From: Thermodesulfatator sp.
Lineage (GTDB): Bacteria; Desulfobacterota; Thermodesulfobacteria; Thermodesulfobacteriales; Thermodesulfobacteriaceae
Length of the DNA: 64,000 nucleotides
Assembly (NCBI GenBank): GCA_027064165.1
Contig: JAMOQE010000041.1
Location: forward strand, 36,653 to 100,652
Direction of reading: 5' to 3'
Below the pieces are notes generated by a model, which was not told the DNA's origin, made no database searches, and saw only the letters and a list, made by a program, of their open reading frames with translations. Positions 16,337-25,505 of this stretch are shown piece by piece. Positions within the stretch are counted from its first letter, which is position 1. Every line of letters starts with the position of its first letter. The position numbers and the translations under genes were made by a program.

Positions 16337-17154
16337 AACTTCCTGACATTCAAAGTTCTTCTCCCGAAGAAAAAATTCCCATTGACAAGGTAGGTATAAA
16401 AAATCTTAGATATCCTATTAAAGTCCTTGATAAGTCCAAAGGGTTTCAGTCCACAATAGCAGAGCTTAATCTTTATGTAGATTTACCTTCTGAGTTCAAA
16501 GGCACTCACATGAGCAGATTTATAGAAGTATTAAATGAGTTTAAGGACGAGATTCATGTGAAAAATATAAAAAACATTCTTGACAGGCTTAAGGAAAAAC
16601 TCAATGCCAGATCCGCGCATATAGAGATTTTTTTTCCTTATTTTATTGAAAAAAAGGCCCCTGTAACCAAGGCTGCGGGTCTTATGGAATATCAGGTATT
16701 TTTAAAGGCAGCAGTATTTAAAAGGAAAAGGGATCTTGTTCTTGGAGTAAAAGTGCCTATTATGACACTTTGTCCATGTTCAAAGAGTATAAGCAAATAC
16801 GGAGCTCATAATCAGAGGGGAGTTGCAACTGTAACTGTAAGGTTTAAAAAGTTTGTCTGGATTGAAGATTTAATAAACCTTGTGGAGACCTGTGCTTCAA
16901 GTCCACTGTATCCCATTCTTAAAAGGCCTGACGAAAAATTTGTTACAGAGCAGGCTTACGAGAACCCCAAATTTGTGGAAGATGTAGCAAGAGAAATAGC
17001 AGCCAGGCTTTTAAAATTCCCTGAAATCACCTGGTTTTATATAGAGGTTGAAAATTTTGAATCCATTCACTGGCATAATGCTTATGCCTGCCTGGAAATA
17101 AAAAAAACAAAAAGTTTTTATTCCTCCTCTTCTTCAATCTCTATTTCCAGATAG
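16333..17154 (+). CDS. folE2: GTP cyclohydrolase IB
   Basis: FolE2 converts GTP to dihydroneopterin triphosphate, which feeds both folate and queuosine synthesis. The 273-residue protein has the family motifs PVTKAAGLMEYQV and MTLCPCSKSISKYGAHNQRG, the latter with the metal-binding Cys. FolE2 can work with Mn or Fe and often replaces FolE under zinc limitation. Its Ser-rich last 12 residues are antisense to the Glu-rich tail of the convergent gene (37-nt overlap). Confidence 0.92.
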   Translation: MKLPDIQSSSPEEKIPIDKVGIKNLRYPIKVLDKSKGFQSTIAELNLYVDLPSEFKGTHMSRFIEVLNEFKDEIHVKNIKNILDRLKEKLNARSAHIEIFFPYFIEKKAPVTKAAGLMEYQVFLKAAVFKRKRDLVLGVKVPIMTLCPCSKSISKYGAHNQRGVATVTVRFKKFVWIEDLINLVETCASSPLYPILKRPDEKFVTEQAYENPKFVEDVAREIAARLLKFPEITWFYIEVENFESIHWHNAYACLEIKKTKSFYSSSSSISISR

Positions 17155-17324
17155 GAATGTCCACATTCATAACACTTTATATCAAGAACCCCTTCGAGCA
17201 GGGCCACATATAAAGTATCTCCTCCACAAACTTTACAGACTTCTCCTATATTTTCTTCTTTTATAGCTTCTAAAATGTCTTCTTTAATTTCATCCGGAAT
17301 ATCTGGATCAAAGATTACTTTCAT
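17118..17324 (-). CDS. Small zinc-ribbon protein, function unknown
   Basis: The 68-residue acidic protein has two CxxC pairs (CKVCGG and CYECGH) forming a zinc ribbon and ends in a Glu run. AAGGAGG precedes the ATG. I do not recognise a characterised family. It is transcribed alone, convergent with folE2. Confidence 0.65.
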   Translation of the reverse strand: MKVIFDPDIPDEIKEDILEAIKEENIGEVCKVCGGDTLYVALLEGVLDIKCYECGHSYLEIEIEEEEE

Positions 17325-17420
17325 GTAGCCTCCTTAATTGGGACTTGCTTTTAAATAATATCAAAAAAGTAACATTTGTAAAGAGAATTTTATTAATTTT
17401 GTATAAAAATTTTCTCAAAA

Positions 17421-18746
17421 TCAAGAAATTTCATTTAAAGTAGCCGGCTTTCTTTGTAAGAAGTATTCTAATAGCTCGGGTCCGCTTTTAAAGAAGAGCG
17501 GAGATCTATAAGCCTCCCTTTCGCAGAAATTGATTTCACCCTTTTTTTCTTTTGCTTTAGTAGAATCAAAGATAGCAAAGGGAACCGGTTTTGACGAATG
17601 AGTTCTTATAGAAACAGGAGTTAAATGGTCACAGCATACTAAAATTCTATATTTGTCTGTTATGGTTACAATTTTTTCTAAAAGATATCTTACCACTCTT
17701 CTATCAAAATCATCTATAGCTTTTATTTTCAATTCAAGTGATCCTTCGTGAGAAACTTCATCAGGGGCTTCTACATGAATTACCACAAAATCGTGCTGTT
17801 TAAGGGCTTCTATGGCATAATCTACTTTGCCTTCGTAATTTGTATCAATATAACCTGTAGCACCTGGCACTTCTATTACGGTAAGAGAAGCAAGTTTAGC
17901 AAGCCCTTTTATTAAGTCCACAGCAGAAATAGCAGCACCTTTAAGCTTCCACTTCTTTTCAAAAGGTTCAAGTTCTGGCATTCTTCCCTGTCCCCAGGGC
18001 CAGATAGCATTGGCAGGGGGTTTGTTTTCAAATTTCCTTTTCTGATTTATTGGATGCTTTTCAAGAATTTCTATAGCCTTTAAAATAAATTCTTTTAAAT
18101 AAGGCTCTTCTTCATAGGCTTTAAACGCAAACCATACGCTTTTCCCCAGAAGATCATGAGGAGGATAGGTGTGAAGTCCTCCAGAACCTCCTTTCCATAT
18201 AAGGATGTGTCTATAACTTACTCCTGGAAAGATCTCAATTTTATCTGTGCCTGCATTACGGTTAATGCTTTCTATAAGCTGAATAGCTTCTTCTGTGGAA
18301 ATGTGTCCGGCAGAGTAGTCTTCCATAATTAAGTCTTTACCGTCAAATTTAAGGGTAACTAAATTACATCTATAAGCTACATCCTCTGGTTTCATTACAA
18401 TGTTTCTACTGGCAGCTTCAATAGGTCCCCTTCCTGTGTATTTTTCTTCAGGAGGATAACCTAAAAGCCCCATAATAGCTACATCAGAACCTGGATGCAT
18501 GCCAGAGGGCACAGTCTGACAGGAACCTATTTCTCCATAGGAAGCAATAAAATCCATACCCGGGGTTATCGCTACTTCAAGAGGGGTTTTTCCATCAAGC
18601 TCCTTCATAAAAAAATCACCCATTCCATCTCCTATAAGCAGGATATACTTCATACCTTCCGGAATTTCTTCCAGAAAGACTACATCATCTAAACGCCCTT
18701 CTTCCTGCTTTATTTCAGAAAATTCGGTTTTTTTCTTTCTTCCCAT
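17421..18746 (-). CDS. apgM: Archaeal-type cofactor-independent phosphoglycerate mutase
   Basis: The enzyme interconverts 3- and 2-phosphoglycerate in glycolysis and gluconeogenesis. The alkaline-phosphatase-fold metal site is visible as LLIGDGMGD and VCCDHLTP, and the active-site region as PSGMHPGSDVA. ApgM is typical of archaea and some deep bacterial lineages. The 441-residue reading has a 31-residue charged extension before MKYILLIGDG; an AGGAGG just upstream of 18746 supports the long form. Last gene of a leftward run from argH. Confidence 0.9.
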   Translation of the reverse strand: MGRKKKTEFSEIKQEEGRLDDVVFLEEIPEGMKYILLIGDGMGDFFMKELDGKTPLEVAITPGMDFIASYGEIGSCQTVPSGMHPGSDVAIMGLLGYPPEEKYTGRGPIEAASRNIVMKPEDVAYRCNLVTLKFDGKDLIMEDYSAGHISTEEAIQLIESINRNAGTDKIEIFPGVSYRHILIWKGGSGGLHTYPPHDLLGKSVWFAFKAYEEEPYLKEFILKAIEILEKHPINQKRKFENKPPANAIWPWGQGRMPELEPFEKKWKLKGAAISAVDLIKGLAKLASLTVIEVPGATGYIDTNYEGKVDYAIEALKQHDFVVIHVEAPDEVSHEGSLELKIKAIDDFDRRVVRYLLEKIVTITDKYRILVCCDHLTPVSIRTHSSKPVPFAIFDSTKAKEKKGEINFCEREAYRSPLFFKSGPELLEYFLQRKPATLNEIS

Positions 18747-18762
18747 TTATATGCCTCCTTTT

Positions 18763-19473
18763 TTAGAAAATTTTTGCTATCAAAAATGCTAATTTAAAAA
18801 ATAAGAAGAAGAAAACAGTTAACAAGATCTGACTCAAAAAATCTGTAGGAACAATGAGAAGAGAAAGAGTATAGAATATACCTAAGAAATAGAGTCTTTT
18901 CTTTCTGTAAAATTCTTTGGTGATTATTTCTTCTTTTATAAGCAGGGCAAAAAAAAGAGGTATTTCAAAGATAAATACAGTAAAAAGCAAAGTTTTCAGT
19001 AAAAAGATAAGAAAAAGACCAATTTTGAGATTTGCTTCAAACCCTTCGCCAAAGTATAAAAAAATTTTGAGAATAAATGGAATTACGAAGAAATATCCGG
19101 TTATTAGTCCTATTATACCAAGAATTATAGCAGTGCCCACAAGTTTTTTAAAAAATTTTTTTTCTTCTTCATAAAATTCAGGAGATATGGCACGCCAGAG
19201 TTGAGCCATTAAAAGAGGAAGGGTAATTATAAGAGCAAGATAAAAAGTAGCCCGCAGCACTACCATAAGAGCTTCTTCAAGACTTGTAAAAACAAGGGCT
19301 TCTCCTCCAAGGAGATGAAAATAAGGAAAAACTAAATAAGGAAACACCTTCGGGAAAAGAAAAAAACACAAGGCCCAGGTGACAAAAAAAATGGATATAA
19401 ATATAATTAATTCTTTTCTGATTCTTCCTAAGGTTTTAACCTGAAAAACTTTATTTAAAACTGTTTTTTTCAT
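18763..19473 (-). CDS. tatC: Sec-independent protein translocase TatC
   Basis: TatC is the receptor for twin-arginine signal peptides in the inner membrane. The 236-residue protein has about six hydrophobic segments and the conserved RATFYLALIITLPLLMAQLW region, with PEFYEEEKKFF ahead of the third segment. Its start overlaps the tatA/B gene by 4 nt. Tat substrates in such an organism would be periplasmic metalloenzymes. Confidence 0.92.
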   Translation of the reverse strand: MKKTVLNKVFQVKTLGRIRKELIIFISIFFVTWALCFFLFPKVFPYLVFPYFHLLGGEALVFTSLEEALMVVLRATFYLALIITLPLLMAQLWRAISPEFYEEEKKFFKKLVGTAIILGIIGLITGYFFVIPFILKIFLYFGEGFEANLKIGLFLIFLLKTLLFTVFIFEIPLFFALLIKEEIITKEFYRKKRLYFLGIFYTLSLLIVPTDFLSQILLTVFFFLFFKLAFLIAKIF

Positions 19474-19712
19474 TTCTTCTCTTTTAGAGAATGAACTTCA
19501 GTAGCCAAATTTTCTATTTCTTTTTTTGCTTCCTTAAGGTCTTCTTCTATTTCTTCAAGTTCCAGCTCTTTTTTTATTTCTTCTACCCCTTTTTTAAGCT
19601 CAAGGGAAAGTTTGGCAAGAAATTTTCCCACTTCTGGCAATTTTTCAGGCCCTAAAACAATAAGGGCTACAAGAAAGATTATCACTGCCTCTGAAAATCC
19701 TATATTAAACAT
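19470..19712 (-). CDS. Tat translocase TatA/TatB-type subunit
   Basis: An 80-residue protein with one N-terminal membrane helix, the LGPEKLPEVG hinge and an amphipathic charged tail, the TatA/B plan. The Glu-Lys at the hinge is somewhat more TatB-like, but single bifunctional TatA proteins exist. It lies 2 nt after alr and overlaps tatC. Confidence 0.88.
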   Translation of the reverse strand: MFNIGFSEAVIIFLVALIVLGPEKLPEVGKFLAKLSLELKKGVEEIKKELELEEIEEDLKEAKKEIENLATEVHSLKEKK

Positions 19713-19714
19713 GC

Positions 19715-20824
19715 TTACTCCTTATAATGCTTGGGTATTGTTTTCCCCAGATTACAGAAAAGTTCGTAGCTTATGGTATCTGCAAGACTGGCAAGCTCAT
19801 CTGCTGGCACCTCTTCGTGAGGTCCTCCCAGTAAAATAACTTCCTCTCCAGGTTCTATTCCTTTAACCCGGGTGAGATCTAAATAAAGGCACTTCATAGA
19901 AACAGTGCCTACCACAGGTACCCTTTTTCCTTTTATCCAGGCAAATCCTTTATTGCTTAAAATTCTGGGATATCCATCTCCATAACCTACTGGCACTATA
20001 CCAAGCACACACTCTTTAGAGGCTTTAAAAGTGGGCCCATATCCTGCAGTAAGTCCAGGTTTTAATTTTTTTAGCTCTATTACACGGGACTTTACCGTCA
20101 TTACCGGATAAAGCTTTATGTAGCTTCTTGCTTTAAAATTAGGATAACTGCCAAAGAGACTTATTCCAGGTCTTACAAGATTACCTCTTTTCTTCAAAAA
20201 GATAATCCCTGCAGAATTTGCCAGGTGAATAAATTTAAAGTTAAATCTTTGCGTTTTTAGAAATTCTACTACTTCAAAAAAAGTATTTATCTGGGAAATA
20301 GTAAGTGGGTCTTCTGATTTTTCCGCACAGGATAAATGAGTCATTATACCGCTCATATTAAGTTGAGGATTTGTTTTTAAGATATTTATTATTTTTGGAA
20401 GTTCCTCTTTTATCACTCCGAAGCGATGCATCCCAGTATCAACTTTTAGATGGAAATCCCATTTTATAGCCCTTTTATAAGAAAAATTTGCAAGCCATTC
20501 CATACTTTCCACTGAGGTAACTACAGGAGTTATTCTTAGGTTATACATTTCAGGGAGCCAGTCTTTTTCAAATCCAGACAAAAGAAGAATAGGGTGGATA
20601 AGCCCAGCTTTTCTCAAAAGATAGGCCTCATAGGGCTCAGAAAGGCCAAATCCATAAACTTTTTCTTGAGCCAGGGCTTTTGCTACTTCAAGTAAACCAT
20701 GGCCATAAGCGTCGTTTTTTATTACTGGCAGCACTTCAATCTTCTCAGGAAGCAGACTTTTTAATGCGCGAAGATTTTGTTTGAGATTGTATAAATCAAT
20801 CTCTATCCATTTAGACCAGAAAAT
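19715..20824 (-). CDS. alr: Alanine racemase, probable ATT start
   Basis: Alr makes D-alanine for peptidoglycan with PLP. The PLP lysine lies in VIKNDAYGHG, and the catalytic tyrosine in GYGDGYPR. The conserved N-terminus (KWIEIDLYNLKQNLRAL) is encoded upstream of any ATG, GTG or TTG. From the yacG stop at 20828-20830 the in-frame codons are GTT, ATT, TTC and on. ATT at 20822-20824 after a G-rich site is the best start, giving 369 residues. Starting at the later GTG (20734) would remove the first strand and helix of the barrel. Translation is probably coupled to yacG. Confidence 0.85.
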   Translation of the reverse strand: MFWSKWIEIDLYNLKQNLRALKSLLPEKIEVLPVIKNDAYGHGLLEVAKALAQEKVYGFGLSEPYEAYLLRKAGLIHPILLLSGFEKDWLPEMYNLRITPVVTSVESMEWLANFSYKRAIKWDFHLKVDTGMHRFGVIKEELPKIINILKTNPQLNMSGIMTHLSCAEKSEDPLTISQINTFFEVVEFLKTQRFNFKFIHLANSAGIIFLKKRGNLVRPGISLFGSYPNFKARSYIKLYPVMTVKSRVIELKKLKPGLTAGYGPTFKASKECVLGIVPVGYGDGYPRILSNKGFAWIKGKRVPVVGTVSMKCLYLDLTRVKGIEPGEEVILLGGPHEEVPADELASLADTISYELFCNLGKTIPKHYKE

Positions 20825-20827
20825 AAC

Positions 20828-21034
20828 TTATCCCCCCTTCTCTTGAGGCGTCTTTTTTAAAAATTCTTTGCTTTCTATACTAATAGCTGGGTCTTTTATA
20901 CTATACTCTTCATTTAACCAGCTATAAAGGTCTGCAAGTTTGCACTCCCTTGAACAAAAAGGCCTGTATGGATTATCTTTCCATTGAGTAAGTCTTTTGC
21001 AGGTGGGACATCTTACCTTCCGCTTATTACCCAT
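20828..21034 (-). CDS. yacG: YacG-type DNA gyrase inhibitor / zinc finger protein
   Basis: The 68-residue protein has the YacG zinc finger (RCPTCKRLTQW, then FCSRECKLADLYSWL). In E. coli YacG binds the GyrB subunit and inhibits gyrase. The gene starts within the 3' end of the universal stress gene (22-nt overlap), and its stop lies 3 nt before the proposed alr start. Confidence 0.88.
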   Translation of the reverse strand: MGNKRKVRCPTCKRLTQWKDNPYRPFCSRECKLADLYSWLNEEYSIKDPAISIESKEFLKKTPQEKGG

Positions 21035-21951
21035 ATAGCTCTGTCCTCAAAATAAATCAAAAGTTTTTCACAAATTGAGCCAAAAAAGCGCTTCTCCCAG
21101 GTTTTTTCCTTACGATGACCAAGTATTATAGTGCTATAATTTTCTTTTTTTGCAAGTCTTACGATTTCCCCTGCAGTTCCAAATACACTTCTTTTTAAAT
21201 AAAAGCTTGCGTTATTTAAAGGAAAGTCGTTTTCTTCAAAAATTTCTTTTACTTTTAAAAAGTATCTGGCAAAGGTTTTCCCCTTTAACACTTCCAGCAA
21301 TTCTTCTAAGGAGCCTTTAAAATGAAATCCATTAAAAAGACCTTTGAAAGGTGAAAAAACATGAAAGAAGGAAATTTTTGCTGTAGGATGATCTCTCAAT
21401 ACAAAACTTACATAATCAAAAAGAGAAAGATCTTGCTCAGTAATGTCAAAACACACCAAAAATTTTTGATTCCATTGATTTCCCCTTACAAACCATACTG
21501 GTACAGGGCTTGAACTTAGCAGTTTATAAGTTATTCCTCCTAAGATGTAACTGCTAAGTTTGGTAAGGCCCCTCCTTCCTATAACTATAGCATCAAATAA
21601 ACCTTCCTTTGCTATTTGTATAAGATCTTCTGCAACTCCTCTGTTTTTAAAAACTACCCTGATAAAAACATTTATATTTAATTGCTCCTTTATTTCTTCG
21701 GCAACTTTACTTACTTCTCTTTGAGCCATGGAAAAAAGCCTTTTCATCTCCCTTTCTGTTCTTTTCTCTTTTTCAAGTTCTTTGAGAAAATCTCTCTCTG
21801 GATTAAATAGAGTTTCAGGATAGACAATAACGTGAGAGATGGTGAGATCAAAAGCCATATTTTTAAACACCTGTTTTAAATAAGAAAGGGCTCTTTTACT
21901 TGCACTTCTTCCGTCATAACAGAAGAGAAAGTGAGGTTTTAACCTCTCCAA
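21013..21951 (-). CDS. Tandem universal stress protein
   Basis: The 312-residue protein is two Usp domains in series. The first has FCYDGRSASKRAL and a phosphate-loop-like VIGRRGLTKLSSYILGGIT near residue 120-140; the second ends with ILGHRKEKTW and a degenerate G-loop. Usp proteins bind ATP or sense stress; no specific partner is evident. It overlaps argH by 13 nt and yacG by 22 nt. Confidence 0.85.
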   Translation of the reverse strand: MERLKPHFLFCYDGRSASKRALSYLKQVFKNMAFDLTISHVIVYPETLFNPERDFLKELEKEKRTEREMKRLFSMAQREVSKVAEEIKEQLNINVFIRVVFKNRGVAEDLIQIAKEGLFDAIVIGRRGLTKLSSYILGGITYKLLSSSPVPVWFVRGNQWNQKFLVCFDITEQDLSLFDYVSFVLRDHPTAKISFFHVFSPFKGLFNGFHFKGSLEELLEVLKGKTFARYFLKVKEIFEENDFPLNNASFYLKRSVFGTAGEIVRLAKKENYSTIILGHRKEKTWEKRFFGSICEKLLIYFEDRAIWVISGR

Positions 21952-23327
21952 TTTTTCAGCTCCTTTTTAGCCCGGGAAATGGCTTTTTTTACCTGAGATG
22001 GTGCAGTGCCACCTGCTACTTTTCTTCTCTTTAAGGCATGCTCTACTGTAAGCCACTTATAAATATCCTTCTCAAAAAGTTCTGAAAACTTTTTAAATTC
22101 TTCAAGTTTGAGCTCTTCAAGAGCTTTTCCCTGTTTTTCAGCATAAAGTACAATTTTTCCTGTTATATGATGGGCCTTTCTAAAAGGTACACCTTTAAGT
22201 ACCAAATAGTCTGCCACTTCTGTAGCAAGAAGATAGCCTGTTTTCAAAAATTTTTCCATTCTTTCTTTTTTTACTTTCAAACCACTTACAAGCAATGTCA
22301 TCATTTTAAGGCAGGCGAGTGTTTGATGAATGGCAGAAAAAATAGGTGGTTTATCCTCCTGCAAGTCTCTGTTATAACTTAAAGGGAGATTTTTTATTAA
22401 AGCTAATAACTGGAAAAGATTTCCAATAACAACGGCGGCTTTCCCTCTGGTAAGTTCTGCAGCATCCGGATTTTTCTTCTGTGGCATAATAGAGCTTCCA
22501 GAACAGAATTTATCTGGCAGCTCAATAAAAGAAAACTCCTCACTCATCCAGAATACCATCTCTTCGGCAAGCCTTGATAGGTCAAGCATAATCAGACTCA
22601 GGATGAAGGCAAACTCAAGCACAAAGTCCCTTGAACTTACAGCATACACGCTATTTAAAATGATGTCAGAAAAACCCAGGGTTCTGGCAAGTTTTTTTCT
22701 GTTTATAGGAAAACCCGACCCTGCAAAGGCAGCACTGCCAAGGGGACAAAGGGAAAGACGCTTTTTAAAATCCTCCAGCCTTTCAAGATGAAGACGCATC
22801 ATCTCGTAATATGCCATAAGCCAGTGAGAAAATAAAACTGGCTGGGCGTGCTGAAGATGTGTAAATCCCGGCATCACCACTCCAAAATATTCTTCTGCCT
22901 TGGAAACAAGGCTTTCCATAAACTCTATAAGTCTTTTTTTTAATTCTTTTCTTTTTTCCATTAAATACATTCTGAGATCTGTTGCCACCTGATCGTTTCT
23001 GCTCTTTCCCGTGTGAATTTTGTAAGCTAATTCTCCAACTTTTTCGTAAAGAAGCCTTTCAATGTTCATGTGCACATCTTCGTATTCCTTTTTGAAGGAG
23101 AGTTTTCCTTTTTCGTATTCCTCAATTAGCTCGGAGATTCCCTTTTTAACAATGTCAAACTCCTCTTCTGTGAGAATACCGATTTCCTTTAAGGCTTCAG
23201 CATAGGCAAGATTTAGCTTTAAATCAAAAGGAGCAAGTACATGATCAAATGATATGGATTCTGTAAATTCTTCAAAAAAGGTGTTTGTCTCTTCCTCAAA
23301 TCTTCCACCCCATGCCTTCTCAGACAT
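21939..23327 (-). CDS. argH: Argininosuccinate lyase
   Basis: ArgH splits argininosuccinate to arginine and fumarate, the last arginine step. The 462-residue protein has the fumarase/aspartase superfamily signature GSSIMPQKKNPD and KAWGGRF at the N-terminus. The ATG at 23327 is chosen over an upstream one because GGAGG precedes it by 5 nt and homologues begin at this point. It heads the leftward operon that runs to apgM. Confidence 0.94.
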   Translation of the reverse strand: MSEKAWGGRFEEETNTFFEEFTESISFDHVLAPFDLKLNLAYAEALKEIGILTEEEFDIVKKGISELIEEYEKGKLSFKKEYEDVHMNIERLLYEKVGELAYKIHTGKSRNDQVATDLRMYLMEKRKELKKRLIEFMESLVSKAEEYFGVVMPGFTHLQHAQPVLFSHWLMAYYEMMRLHLERLEDFKKRLSLCPLGSAAFAGSGFPINRKKLARTLGFSDIILNSVYAVSSRDFVLEFAFILSLIMLDLSRLAEEMVFWMSEEFSFIELPDKFCSGSSIMPQKKNPDAAELTRGKAAVVIGNLFQLLALIKNLPLSYNRDLQEDKPPIFSAIHQTLACLKMMTLLVSGLKVKKERMEKFLKTGYLLATEVADYLVLKGVPFRKAHHITGKIVLYAEKQGKALEELKLEEFKKFSELFEKDIYKWLTVEHALKRRKVAGGTAPSQVKKAISRAKKELKNWRG

Positions 23328-23525
23328 TTTTCCTCCAGAACCTGTTGATATGTATTTCATTATAATGCATTTTATATAATTTAAAACATTGTAGCCTTAT
23401 TTCTAAGAAAACTGGGAAATTTTTCCTTGCATCTATTGAAAACTTTGGGAAATAATCGTTATTTCTAAAATGGAATAGATTTTGCTAAAATAGGTTGAAT
23501 TTTGTAATTGTTATCGTTATTTTAA

Positions 23526-23555
23526 TTGGCATTATTTTAATATTGGTGTTAAAAT
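23526..23555 (+). promoter_or_regulatory. Candidate promoter of the aldehyde:ferredoxin oxidoreductase gene
   Basis: TTGGCA at 23526-23531, an 18-nt spacer and TAAAAT at 23550-23555, followed by an AAGGAGG site before the ATG at 23589. The rest of 23361-23525 is AT-rich, with two similar ATCGTTATTT stretches near 23456 and 23513 that could be operator half-sites. Confidence 0.45.
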
Positions 23556-23588
23556 AGGAAATAGAACTAAATTATAAGGAGGTGTGTC

Positions 23589-25403
23589 ATGCCAGGCACA
23601 TGTTGGGGTAAAATTTTAAAAATAAATCTTACAGAAAAAAAGATGGAAGTTGAAACCATACCGGAAGATGTAATTCGGAAGTTTATTGGTGGAAGAGGTC
23701 TTGCCAGTTATTACCTTTACAAGCTCATGGATCCGAAGGCAGATCCACTTTCTCCTGAGAATGTACTTATTTTTGCCACAGGTCCTCTTACAGGCACTGC
23801 TGCTCCCAGTGGTGGGCGTTATATGGTAGTTTGTAAAAGCCCACTCACCGGGCTTATTGCCTGCTCCAACTCTGGTGGAAACTTTGGAGCAGAGCTAAAG
23901 GCTGCTGGCTATGACATGATTATAGTTCAGGGAAAGGCAGATGAACCTGTCTATCTTGCTATAAAAGACGATCAGGTGGAAATTAAATCTGCTTCTCACC
24001 TCTGGGGGCTTGATACTCATACTACTACTGACAAGCTCCTTGAGGAATTTGGAGATGAGCGTGCCAAGGTTGCCTGTATTGGCCCTGCTGGAGAAAAGCT
24101 CGTAAAAATTGCCTGTGTGATAAATGACAAGCATCGTGCTGCTGGGAGATCTGGAGTGGGTGCAGTGATGGGATCAAAGAATCTCAAGGCCATTGTGGTA
24201 AGAGGGAGCAAAAGGCCCGAGGCTCCTGACAGAGATGCTTTTATGAATGTGGTAAGGGAAAAAGTAGAAAAAATCAGGAAAAATCCTGTTACCGGTGAGG
24301 GGCTTCCAAAGCTTGGAACAAAAGTGCTTGACAACATCATAAATGAAAACGGCCTTTATCCCACAAGAAACTTCCAGACAGGCGTGTTTGAAGGAACTGC
24401 CGAAGTCTGCGGAGAGGCACTTGTGGAAAAGGGCTATCTCAAGAAAAACAAAGGTTGTTATGCCTGTCCTATTCAGTGTGGAAGGTATGTGGAGCTTCCC
24501 ACTGGGAAGAAGGGAGAAGGTCCTGAATATGAAACTGGCTGGGCTTTTGGTGCCTGCTGTGGAGTAAAGGATCTTATAGCCATTACTGAGGCAAACTTTC
24601 TCTGCAATGAGCTTGGTCTTGACACCATTTCAACTGGTGTAACCATTGCCTGTGCTATGGAACTTTACGAAAAGGGCTATATCCCCAAGGATGATCTTGC
24701 TAAGGGGCCTGAGCTTAGGTTCGGTAGCTCTGAAGCCATTGTTTATTATACCAGAGCCATTGCCTATAGAGAGGGCCTTGGAGACAAGATGGCAGAGGGA
24801 TCTTACAGACTGGCAGAGGCCTATGGACATCCTGAGCTTTCCATGTCTGTGAAAAAACAGGAACTTCCTGCTTATGATCCAAGAGGGGTTTATGGACACG
24901 CCCTTGGATATGCTACTTCCAACCGTGGCGGTTGCCATGTAAGGCAGTACCTTATTTCTCCTGAAGTGCTTGGTGTGCCAGAGAAACTTGATCCTCTTAC
25001 AACCAAGGATAAACCCCAGTGGGTAAAAATCTTTCAGGAGCTTACTGCAGTGATTGACTCAAGTGGTATGTGTTTGTTCACTTCTTTTGCCCTTTCCGCA
25101 GATGATTACAGAGATTTAATTGCTGCTGGAACGGGATTTGACTATACCGTGGAAGAGCTTCTTAAGTGTGGAGAGAGAATCTGGAATCTTGAGAGGCTTT
25201 TTAATCTGAAGGCAGGTATGGATCCAGCTGAGGATACACTTCCCAAGAGATTTCTTGAGGAGCCAATGCCTGAAGGTCCAAAGAAGGGTTCAGTTGTGCC
25301 TCTTGCAGAGATGCTCAAGGAATACTATGCCATAAGAGGATGGGACGAAAAGGGCTATCCCACTCAGGAAAAGCTTGCAGAGCTTGGTCTTGACAATCTC
25401 TAA
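23589..25403 (+). CDS. aor: Tungsten aldehyde:ferredoxin oxidoreductase
   Basis: AOR oxidises aldehydes to acids and reduces ferredoxin, or runs in reverse, using a bis-tungstopterin and one [4Fe-4S] cluster. The 604-residue protein is full length: GGRGLASYYLY and GPLTGTAAPSGGRY near the N-terminus, the cluster motif CYACPIQCG in the middle, and the last cluster cysteine in SSGMCLF. A strong AAGGAGG precedes the ATG. A radical SAM maturase follows and a mobB-like gene lies nearby. Exact aldehyde substrate unknown. Confidence 0.93.
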   Translation: MPGTCWGKILKINLTEKKMEVETIPEDVIRKFIGGRGLASYYLYKLMDPKADPLSPENVLIFATGPLTGTAAPSGGRYMVVCKSPLTGLIACSNSGGNFGAELKAAGYDMIIVQGKADEPVYLAIKDDQVEIKSASHLWGLDTHTTTDKLLEEFGDERAKVACIGPAGEKLVKIACVINDKHRAAGRSGVGAVMGSKNLKAIVVRGSKRPEAPDRDAFMNVVREKVEKIRKNPVTGEGLPKLGTKVLDNIINENGLYPTRNFQTGVFEGTAEVCGEALVEKGYLKKNKGCYACPIQCGRYVELPTGKKGEGPEYETGWAFGACCGVKDLIAITEANFLCNELGLDTISTGVTIACAMELYEKGYIPKDDLAKGPELRFGSSEAIVYYTRAIAYREGLGDKMAEGSYRLAEAYGHPELSMSVKKQELPAYDPRGVYGHALGYATSNRGGCHVRQYLISPEVLGVPEKLDPLTTKDKPQWVKIFQELTAVIDSSGMCLFTSFALSADDYRDLIAAGTGFDYTVEELLKCGERIWNLERLFNLKAGMDPAEDTLPKRFLEEPMPEGPKKGSVVPLAEMLKEYYAIRGWDEKGYPTQEKLAELGLDNL

Positions 25404-25412
25404 ACCCGTTGC

Positions 25413-25433
25413 GGGAGGGGGGCATCCCCTCCC
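25413..25433 (+). promoter_or_regulatory. GC-rich hairpin between aor and the radical SAM gene
   Basis: A perfect 8-bp stem GGGAGGGG/CCCCTCCC with a 5-nt loop GGCAT. No T run follows, so it is not a classic terminator; it may stabilise the aor message 3' end or limit read-through. Seven bases of its 3' arm could also pair with the downstream ribosome site at 25491-25497. Confidence 0.6.
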
Positions 25434-25505
25434 AATAGCACTGTGGAGAAAATAAGTTAAACCTGGGGATAGTATTTCCATTTTCCCCCAGGAGGGGGTT
25501 AATCT

